Shown here piece by piece: positions 1-5,735 of a stretch of DNA of 23,805 nucleotides. Position 1 is the first letter of the stretch. Every line of letters starts with the position of its first letter. The notes under the pieces are model-generated. The model worked only from the letters and a program-made list of their open reading frames with translations, searched no databases and was not told the DNA's origin. The stretch is from a virus: the IMG/VR virus record IMGVR_UViG_3300028925_007473, positions 1 to 23,805 of that record; one strand, 5' to 3'. The position numbers and the translations under genes are program-made.

Positions 1-1
1 G

Positions 2-247
2 CGAGATGCTGAAAATACTACTCTTGCGCGGTTTATACGGAATCTTGAGTCTCGTATCTATGCTGAACTTAGCCGTCAATTAGTTAATAACCTTTTTGGC
101 GAAACAATGAGTACCGAAGGTATTCTTGAGTTAGAAGGCAATACCATCCAGTATTTTATTGACGGAGACTTTATCACCCTAATAATAACGGATTCAGATG
201 GAAACACTACGGAAATTACTTTGCCTGTCGGTTCTTTTTCTTTCTAG
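2..247 (+). CDS. csgF: Curli assembly factor CsgF, C-terminal part (5' end outside window)
   Basis: The open frame enters from the left edge and ends at TAG 245-247, giving 81 residues. It reads as the C-terminal half of CsgF: an amphipathic helix (LARFIRNLESRIYAEL), then a short spacer and a beta-rich end (GNTIQYFIDGDFITLIITD, then GNTTEITLPVG), which matches the usual CsgF pattern of a polar helix followed by strands ending in a 'T-T-x-I-x-V-x-G' type sequence. In known curli systems CsgF is secreted, caps the outer face of the CsgG pore and anchors the nucleated fibre. The gene overlaps csgG by 50 bases in another frame, so the two are translationally coupled. The signal peptide and the CsgG-contacting N-terminus lie outside the window. 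The identity rests on pattern recall plus the adjacent csgG. Confidence 0.82.
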   Translation, partial: RDAENTTLARFIRNLESRIYAELSRQLVNNLFGETMSTEGILELEGNTIQYFIDGDFITLIITDSDGNTTEITLPVGSFSF

Positions 248-1019
248 TTGCTCAGTTTTTGATCAATTTGAAGACACTTACAGTCAGCGTTTTAGTGACA
301 ATGACGTAGTTACAATTAATAAATTACAGTCAAAATCTTTAATTAACGCAATTCCTCCTGCAATTAAACCTGTTGTTGCTGTATACCCGTCCTCATTTAC
401 AGATCAGACAGGCCAGAGGAAAAGTAATAGCTCATTCGCTCTGTTCTCAACGGCTGTTACACAGCAACCTAGCGCCCTTCTCATAAGGGCATTAAAACAC
501 GCTTCAAATGGTAATTTTTTTAGAGTTGTTGAAAGAGTAGGCTTAGATAACTTAACTAAAGAACGACAGCTTATTAGATCAGCTAGAGAGCAAACTTTTA
601 ATGCAGGCGAGCCTGAAAAAGTACCGCCTTTGTTATTTGCAGGGGTTTTGCTAGAGGGTGCTGTTATAGCGTATGACTCAAATTTAACTACTGGGGGAAT
701 AGGTGCTAGGTACTTGGGTATAGGAAAAAGCGCTCAATATCGACACGATGCAATTACTGTGTCCTTAAGGATGATATCAGTAGCTACTGGAGAAATACTT
801 GTAGAGGTTCTGAGTCAGAAAACTGTGTTCAGTTATGGACAATCGGACGATGTTTTTAAATTTATAGAAATGGGGTCAGAACTTGTTGAGATAGAGTCAG
901 GAAATTCTCGCAACGAGTCCACCACAATAGCCCTTATGAAAGCTATAGAAGGCGCTGTCTTAGAATTAATTAACATTGGTTACGATAGAAGGTTTTGGAC
1001 TTATGAAAAAGATAAATAA
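198..1019 (+). CDS. csgG: Curli secretion channel lipoprotein CsgG
   Basis: The 273-residue protein has a type II signal peptide with a lipobox (LFLSSC, Cys18 lipidated) and then the CsgG domain over nearly the whole length. Recognisable CsgG stretches are 'VVAVYPSSFTDQTGQ', 'FSTAVTQQPSALLIRAL', 'LTKERQLIRSAREQ', 'LLEGAVIAYDSNLTTGG', 'GARYLGIGKSAQYRHD', 'SVATGEIL' and 'AIEGAVLELI'. CsgG forms a nonameric outer-membrane pore that exports unfolded curlin subunits; length is normal for the family. The ATG at 198 gives the lipoprotein signal directly and lies inside csgF. The next gene starts 17 bases before this one stops, so the block is one operon. The AT-rich composition matches the curlin, FecR and cyclase genes after it. 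No csgE chaperone gene, and no csgB or csgD, is visible in the window. Confidence 0.95.
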   Translation: METLRKLLCLSVLFLSSCSVFDQFEDTYSQRFSDNDVVTINKLQSKSLINAIPPAIKPVVAVYPSSFTDQTGQRKSNSSFALFSTAVTQQPSALLIRALKHASNGNFFRVVERVGLDNLTKERQLIRSAREQTFNAGEPEKVPPLLFAGVLLEGAVIAYDSNLTTGGIGARYLGIGKSAQYRHDAITVSLRMISVATGEILVEVLSQKTVFSYGQSDDVFKFIEMGSELVEIESGNSRNESTTIALMKAIEGAVLELINIGYDRRFWTYEKDK

Positions 1020-1734
1020 AAAGATATTGCTTATTACAAGTTTTCTTACAAGTGCCGCGCTATACAGCGCAGACAATGAAATTTACATTGAGCAATCAGG
1101 AGCTACTGCAAATATTGATGTAGAACAGCTAGGCATATCTAACTTGATTGGAGGTTTAGGCTCTTCAGCAGGAAGTTTAACGCCATTAGACCTTGATGGT
1201 ACTGGAATGACGCTAGATATTAATATGATTGGTGCTACCAATAAGTTCTTTGGTGATATTTATGCTGACAGCTTTACTGGTCTGTATAACTTTACAGGCT
1301 CAACTAATTTATTCACAATCCAAGTTGATCCAAGTAACACTTACGGAGCAGACAGCTCTAATCACAACGTAGCTGTAACAGGCGCAGGAAACACGTTTAC
1401 ATTAAACCAAGGGACATCTGCTATGGCGGCAACTTTGGACTTGGATTGGATTATCCAAGGGTCTAACAACACCATTACATCAAACATAAACATTGATGGT
1501 GCTACACAATATATAGACATAGATGGCTCAGATAACACTCTTACTTATACTGGTACTGGAGTAACTGCTTCCGCAGGAGGTTATTTTTACTTAGATCAAA
1601 CAGGTGGATCAAGGACGTTTAATATTCAACAACTGAGTACACAGGATAATGACTGGCTTAAAATACTTTCTACTGGTTCTAGTGGTACTATTTGCGTCAT
1701 TCAAAACGACCAAGGTACAAGCCTTAGTTGTTGA
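1003..1734 (+). CDS. Curlin-like secreted fibre subunit
   Basis: From the ATG at 1003 the product is 243 residues. It begins with a Lys-rich start and a hydrophobic core ending SAALYSA, a signal peptide probably cut before DNEIYIEQSG. The mature chain has beta-rich stretches with curlin-like spacing of Asn, Ile/Val, Gln and Gly: NEIYIEQSG, NIDVEQLG, NNTITSNINIDG, YIDIDGSDNTLTYTG and TFNIQQLS. The regular five-repeat Ser-x5-Gln pattern of E. coli CsgA is not present, so it is a divergent curlin or curlin-associated protein. It is longer than classical CsgA (about 150 residues) and ends in a Cys. It overlaps csgG by 17 bases, which makes it the obvious export substrate. An ATT codon at 976 also opens the frame, but it is not a credible start and would precede the signal peptide. 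Curlin family: fairly sure; amyloid formation: not shown. Confidence 0.75.
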   Translation: MKKINKKILLITSFLTSAALYSADNEIYIEQSGATANIDVEQLGISNLIGGLGSSAGSLTPLDLDGTGMTLDINMIGATNKFFGDIYADSFTGLYNFTGSTNLFTIQVDPSNTYGADSSNHNVAVTGAGNTFTLNQGTSAMAATLDLDWIIQGSNNTITSNINIDGATQYIDIDGSDNTLTYTGTGVTASAGGYFYLDQTGGSRTFNIQQLSTQDNDWLKILSTGSSGTICVIQNDQGTSLSC

Positions 1735-2758
1735 TATTGGCGGCATATCTGAAGTATCTGGATACGCACAGGTCAAAAGGGATAGTGAACCTCTTAATGC
1801 GGATTTAAAGTTAAGCATTCAATCCAACGATCAAGCTGTAACCACCAATGGCCGTATGGCTATTACATTCTTAGATGACTCGACTGTAAAGTTGACTGAG
1901 CATAGTCAACTAACTATAGACGAATACATCTTTGATCCAGACCCTAGTAAGTCAAAGATGGCACTTACTTTTGGACTAGGAACCGCTAGATTTATAAGCG
2001 GTAAGCTAGGGCAAATAGACAAAAGAAACATATTGTTAAAAACGCCAGTAAGCAATATTGCGATTCGCGGGACGGACTTTACTGCAACAGTAGATGAACT
2101 AGGTCGCAGTTTAATTATACTCCTGCCTAATAAATATGGAGTTTCTAGCGGGGAAATAGAAGTAATTACGGCTATGGGTAGCGTGTTACTAAATAAACCT
2201 TACGAAGCAACAACTGTATCGGTGTTTGAGTCGGCTCCATCAAAACCAGTAATATTAGATTTGACGCTAGATTTTATTGATAACATGTTAATTGTTACGC
2301 CTCCCGCCAAGAAAAATGTAGTTATAGATGAGCAGGTAATAAAAACTGCAAATATTTTAGATTTTAACGATCTGGATATTGATTACTTAGATGAGGATTT
2401 ATTGGCTGAAGACAGCTTGGAATTTACAGAACTGGACATCAACTATCTAGACGTTAATTTCTTAGAAGACTTATTAAATATTTTAGATGCGCTAGGTGTT
2501 GATGAAGAAGAAGACCAGTTAACTCAAGTTTCAGGAGTTACAATGACTGGAACTAGCTTTGGAGCAGATGTTAATACCCAAATAACCGCAATAATTACAG
2601 GTCAAACACTAAGTCTTGTTAGGAATGTTAGCGAATATACTAAGTTAGACTTAGATATTTCTGGCGGCTACACGGTAATTTTAATTCAAGACGGTATCTC
2701 CAATACAATCAAGATTAATGGCGGTGACTCTGTTATTAGAATCACACAGGAAGGCTAG
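1649..2758 (+). CDS. Exported FecR-domain protein with curlin-like C-terminus
   Basis: The 369-residue protein starts with a clear signal peptide (KYFLLVLVVLFASF, predicted cut after VQA at about residue 25). Residues about 40-175 form a FecR domain: a beta-rich fold with 'AITFLDDSTVKLTEHSQLTID' and the hallmark 'TPVSNIAIRGTDFTATV'. Residues about 235-285 hold an acidic duplicated segment (FNDLDIDYLDEDLL and FTELDINYLDVNFL). The last ~70 residues are beta-rich and end NTIKINGGDSVIRITQEG, similar to the Asn/Ile/Gln/Gly spacing of the curlin gene before it. FecR domains act in the periplasm, classically passing a signal across the inner membrane; this protein has no anti-sigma part. The start lies 86 bases inside the curlin gene and encodes the signal peptide, so the overlap is unusually long. 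The stop overlaps the cyclase start (TAGTG). No iron-uptake gene is nearby. Confidence 0.85.
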   Translation: MTGLKYFLLVLVVLFASFKTTKVQALVVDIGGISEVSGYAQVKRDSEPLNADLKLSIQSNDQAVTTNGRMAITFLDDSTVKLTEHSQLTIDEYIFDPDPSKSKMALTFGLGTARFISGKLGQIDKRNILLKTPVSNIAIRGTDFTATVDELGRSLIILLPNKYGVSSGEIEVITAMGSVLLNKPYEATTVSVFESAPSKPVILDLTLDFIDNMLIVTPPAKKNVVIDEQVIKTANILDFNDLDIDYLDEDLLAEDSLEFTELDINYLDVNFLEDLLNILDALGVDEEEDQLTQVSGVTMTGTSFGADVNTQITAIITGQTLSLVRNVSEYTKLDLDISGGYTVILIQDGISNTIKINGGDSVIRITQEG

Positions 2759-4548
2759 TGAAAAAAACTATTGCAGGTATTGTGGCCGCGCTATTGTTTT
2801 CTGTTTTAGCTTATCAACCATCTTTAATCGAAGTTATAAAATTAAGGGTCTTTGACGCTTTAGTTAAAACTGAGGAGCCAACAGGCAATATAGTTTTGCT
2901 TAACCTTACCGAAGAAGATATACATAACGAAGGTGGGTGGCCTTTTCCACGAGAGCGACTAGCTGAGATTCATATTAACTTGTTAAATGCAGGAGCCGCA
3001 TCAGTTTCTTGGGTAGTCGTGTTTAGCGAACCAGACAGATTTGGCGGAGATGCAGTATTCTCAGAAGCTTTATCCTACCACCCTAGCGTAATAGCTATGT
3101 TTGAAACTGACGGATACAAAGAGATACCCAAGACAGAAGGCACAGTAGTACTGGGCAATGATGTTGGAGGCATAGAGGCTGTAGGCGTTACGCAAAACAT
3201 AAAAGCTCTTAGAGATGTATCATTGCAAGGCATAGTATCCGCGCCTGTTGATGTTGATAACTTAGTCAGGCGTATGCCGTTGCTAATGAGAAGTCCAGAC
3301 GGATGGATAGCTAGCTTTGGAACGCAACTATTAAAGGCCGTTACAGGCACAAGCACTTACGTTATTAAAACTAACGCTAACGGAATACAAGAAATACGAG
3401 TTAAGCAGTTAAACCCCATCCCAACCGACAGTAGCGGCAGGGTTTGGGTTAACTGGATACAAACAGAAAGCACTACGTTAGACAGCATGGACGTAGAAGG
3501 GAAGATGGTTATTGTAGGAACTACGGCTAAAGGCATTCTTCCACAGGTTTCTACCCCCAAAGGGTTGCTTTACCCACACCAGATACAAGCATCGTTAGCT
3601 GAAACTATTATTCATGCGTCTAACAAGCGTATGCCTATGGTGCCAAACGAATCGTTGCTTTATGAGATGTTGAACTTTGTTTTTGGCGTGTTGTTAGTTT
3701 TTGTATTTATTAACTATTTGGGCGTATATTTAGGTCTTGCGCTGTCATTAGCGGCTATGGTTGCTATGGGTGCATTGGGATACTATTTAATACAGATAGG
3801 ATTTTTAATAGATGTAACGTGGACAATAATCTCTCAGTTTGTAATAGCGTCTGTTACTTTTTACCTTAACTACAAAGAACAATATAAATTACGGCAACAA
3901 ATTAAAAAACAATTTGAGCATTATCTAGACCCGCGACAAGTTAAAAGATTGCAAGAAAACCCCGAATTACTCAAGTTAGGGGGTGAAAAGCGTTACTGTA
4001 CGTTCCTATTTACTGATGTTCGCGGGTTCACGGCCCTATCAGAGAGCGTAACGCCCGAAGAAGTAACGTATATTATGAATAAGGCCTTAACTGCACAACA
4101 ATCAGCAGTAGCAAAGTGCAACGGCATGGTTGATAAGTATATAGGTGATGCAATGATGGCTATCTTTGGAGCGCCATTAAACCTAGAAAGGCATGAAGAT
4201 TGGGCTATAAAATGCGCCAAACAAATTAAAATAAACATGAAAGCCCTTAATGTTGAGTTTAAGACTAAAGGACTGCCTCCAGTGCAGATAGGCATAGGGA
4301 TTAATAGCGGTGATGCTATTATTGGGAACATGGGTTCTGATCAGCGTTTCGATTACACTGCAATAGGGGATGCTGTTAATGTTGCGGCTCGATTGGAGTC
4401 AGGAACCAAAGATGCAGGCGTAGATGTTCTGATAGGCTCTAGCACTGCACAACACTCCAATAGTAGGTTACAATCATTACCGTCTATTAAAGCAAAAGGT
4501 AAGTCTAAAAAACTTAAAGTTTATACAATAATTGAGGAAGTACAATGA
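2758..4548 (+). CDS. CHASE2-domain class III adenylate/guanylate cyclase
   Basis: This 596-residue membrane protein starts at GTG, overlapping the upstream stop. An N-terminal hydrophobic helix (about residues 5-22) precedes a periplasmic CHASE2 sensor (about 25-290; IVLLNLTEEDI, GGWPFPRERLAEI, VDVDNLVRRMPLL). Three transmembrane helices follow (about 303-372), a short linker, and a class III cyclase domain (about 408-590). Both metal-binding aspartates are present, D420 in FTDVRGFT and D464 in KYIGDAMM, as are the transition-state residues N541 and R545 (NVAAR). The base-selecting pair looks like K460 and T534, typical of class IIIb adenylate rather than guanylate cyclases. It should make cAMP from ATP in the cytoplasm in response to a periplasmic signal. 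FecR/CHASE2-cyclase pairs occur in bacterial chromosomes from memory; inside a phage operon this is unusual. All catalytic residues are intact. Confidence 0.93.
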   Translation: MKKTIAGIVAALLFSVLAYQPSLIEVIKLRVFDALVKTEEPTGNIVLLNLTEEDIHNEGGWPFPRERLAEIHINLLNAGAASVSWVVVFSEPDRFGGDAVFSEALSYHPSVIAMFETDGYKEIPKTEGTVVLGNDVGGIEAVGVTQNIKALRDVSLQGIVSAPVDVDNLVRRMPLLMRSPDGWIASFGTQLLKAVTGTSTYVIKTNANGIQEIRVKQLNPIPTDSSGRVWVNWIQTESTTLDSMDVEGKMVIVGTTAKGILPQVSTPKGLLYPHQIQASLAETIIHASNKRMPMVPNESLLYEMLNFVFGVLLVFVFINYLGVYLGLALSLAAMVAMGALGYYLIQIGFLIDVTWTIISQFVIASVTFYLNYKEQYKLRQQIKKQFEHYLDPRQVKRLQENPELLKLGGEKRYCTFLFTDVRGFTALSESVTPEEVTYIMNKALTAQQSAVAKCNGMVDKYIGDAMMAIFGAPLNLERHEDWAIKCAKQIKINMKALNVEFKTKGLPPVQIGIGINSGDAIIGNMGSDQRFDYTAIGDAVNVAARLESGTKDAGVDVLIGSSTAQHSNSRLQSLPSIKAKGKSKKLKVYTIIEEVQ

Positions 4549-4754
4549 TTACAATTAATGATGTAACTTACGAAGAAGAAGATTTAACGCCAGAAGCAAT
4601 CGCTAATGTTGCTCGTGTTAACGAGTTAAGACAAGAGCTTAACTCACATCAAATGCGTGTCTCAGAACTTAATGTTTTAATTTCTGCTTACGCTAACGCA
4701 ATCAAAGCAAGCGTTGAAGTGGTTGAAGAAGGTGAAGAGGCGAAAGAAGCGTAA
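4545..4754 (+). CDS. Small phage protein, DUF6447-like
   Basis: A 69-residue acidic protein whose ATG overlaps the cyclase stop (ATGA). The layout is a short strand-turn-strand start (MITINDVTYEEEDLTPEA), then a helical part with ELRQELNSHQ and 'LNVLISAYANAIK', then an acidic tail. This matches my memory of a family of small phage proteins beginning 'M-x-x-I-x-I-x-G-x-x-Y' and ending with 'Y-x-x-A-L-K', annotated as DUF6447; the function is unknown. Its place just before the holin genes suggests a structural or lysis-linked role, but nothing in the protein proves this. There is no signal peptide and no membrane helix. Confidence 0.72.
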   Translation: MITINDVTYEEEDLTPEAIANVARVNELRQELNSHQMRVSELNVLISAYANAIKASVEVVEEGEEAKEA

Positions 4755-4936
4755 TGCCTACAGTCAAAGAAGCACTTATTAAGTTAGAATCTCATGAGGC
4801 AGAATGTTCTGTAAGATACTCAAATATTGAAAAACGCCTTGATGATGGAGCAAAAAGATTTAATAGGCTAGAAATGATGCTTTGGGGCGTATATCCCTTT
4901 ATCTTAGCTTCTTTGGCGATAACAAAACTATTGTAG
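4754..4936 (+). CDS. Small membrane-anchored coiled-coil protein, holin-associated
   Basis: This 60-residue protein overlaps the previous stop by one base (TAATG). Residues 1-40 are a charged amphipathic helix (SHEAECSVRYSNIEKRLDDG, then RFNRLEM) and residues about 43-58 form one membrane helix (WGVYPFILASLAITKLL). A short soluble helix followed by a single C-terminal membrane segment is a common plan for XhlA-like and class III holin-like phage proteins placed just before the true holin, which fits the next two genes. It is probably a holin partner or regulator at the inner membrane. It could also be a membrane tether for a virion factor. The assignment rests on architecture and neighbourhood, not on a specific motif. 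Confidence 0.7.
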   Translation: MPTVKEALIKLESHEAECSVRYSNIEKRLDDGAKRFNRLEMMLWGVYPFILASLAITKLL

Positions 4937-4944
4937 GAGACACC

Positions 4945-5328
4945 ATGTCAATACTTGCATCGTTAGTCGGGCCAGTTACTGGTCTATTAGATAAGTTCAT
5001 TGAAGATAAAGACACTAAGAATGCTTTGGCACATGAAATTGCTACCATGTCAGAGAAAGCGTCTAATGAAAACGCTATCGCTCAGATTGAGTTAAACAAG
5101 GCTGAAGCCCAGTCTGGGTCTCTGTTTATTGGCGGATGGCGACCCTTTGTGGGATGGACATGCGGTTTGGGACTTGCCTACAATGTAATTATATCTCAGA
5201 TACTTTCTATTTGGTTTGTGGTTCCTACGGTTGATCCCTCGCTACTAACGCCTGTGTTAATGGGTATGCTTGGTATGGGAGCGATGCGTTCGTTTGAGAA
5301 GACAAAAAATGTTGCGAGAGAAAAATGA
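4945..5328 (+). CDS. Three-helix phage holin
   Basis: The 127-residue product resembles the 3-TM holin family (Holin_3TM, also found in gene-transfer agents). It has an N-terminal amphipathic segment (SLVGPVTGLLDKFIEDK), a helical stretch (ENAIAQIELNKAEAQS), the diagnostic 'GGWRPFVGWTCGLGLAYN', two further hydrophobic helices (IISQILSIWFVV, and LLTPVLMGMLGMGAMRS) and a basic tail. It should accumulate in the inner membrane and open at the end of infection to release the endolysin. The ATG at 4945 is preferred because TAGGAGA lies just upstream; the in-frame start at 4882 would add 21 residues read from the previous gene. The stop overlaps the endolysin start (ATGA), the normal holin-endolysin pairing. 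Confidence 0.88.
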   Translation: MSILASLVGPVTGLLDKFIEDKDTKNALAHEIATMSEKASNENAIAQIELNKAEAQSGSLFIGGWRPFVGWTCGLGLAYNVIISQILSIWFVVPTVDPSLLTPVLMGMLGMGAMRSFEKTKNVAREK

Positions 5329-5687
5329 CTGATTTTAAAAACGATGACTTTAAATACTTTAAGCTCTCAGATTTTGATTGCCAAGAAACTGGCGAAAATA
5401 ACATGTCTTTTGATTTTATTCACGCTCTTGACCAGTTAAGAGGAGCCTGTGGATTCCCATTCATAGTCACAAGCGGCTTTAGATCAAAAAATCATAGCGC
5501 TGAAAAACGTAAAGAAAAAGCAGGAACTCATGCATACGGAATTGCCGCAGACATTAGAGTATCTGGAGGCGCACAGCGTTTAGCTATTGTTAAACATGCG
5601 TCTGCTCTTGGGATGTCTGTAGGTGTTGCTAAAACCTTTGTACATGTTGATACTCGAAAGACTGAGCCAATGTGTTGGTGCTATTAA
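5325..5687 (+). CDS. Peptidase M15 family endolysin
   Basis: A 120-residue zinc peptidase of the M15 type (Peptidase_M15_3-like), usual in phage lysis cassettes and cutting peptidoglycan cross-bridge peptides. Zinc ligands are in order: H69 and D76 in 'HAYGIAADI' (the H-x6-D pattern) and H107 in 'FVHVD', with D109 next to it. 'VTSGFRS' is the conserved loop before the metal site. Length is normal for the single-domain form. There is no signal peptide, so release depends on the holin, whose stop codon it overlaps. It ends in an unusual Met-Cys-Trp-Cys-Tyr tail. No separate Rz/Rz1 spanin pair was found near it, so the outer membrane must be disrupted some other way or by a gene outside the window. 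Confidence 0.92.
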   Translation: MTDFKNDDFKYFKLSDFDCQETGENNMSFDFIHALDQLRGACGFPFIVTSGFRSKNHSAEKRKEKAGTHAYGIAADIRVSGGAQRLAIVKHASALGMSVGVAKTFVHVDTRKTEPMCWCY

Positions 5688-5735
5688 CTTAAGAGTTATA
5701 AAACTTATTAATATGATTAAATTTGGAGAACACAA

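Noticed and set aside
976-1002. Upstream in-frame ATT start for the curlin-like gene
   Set aside because: ATT is a very rare start, and the ATG at 1003 leads directly into a proper signal peptide.
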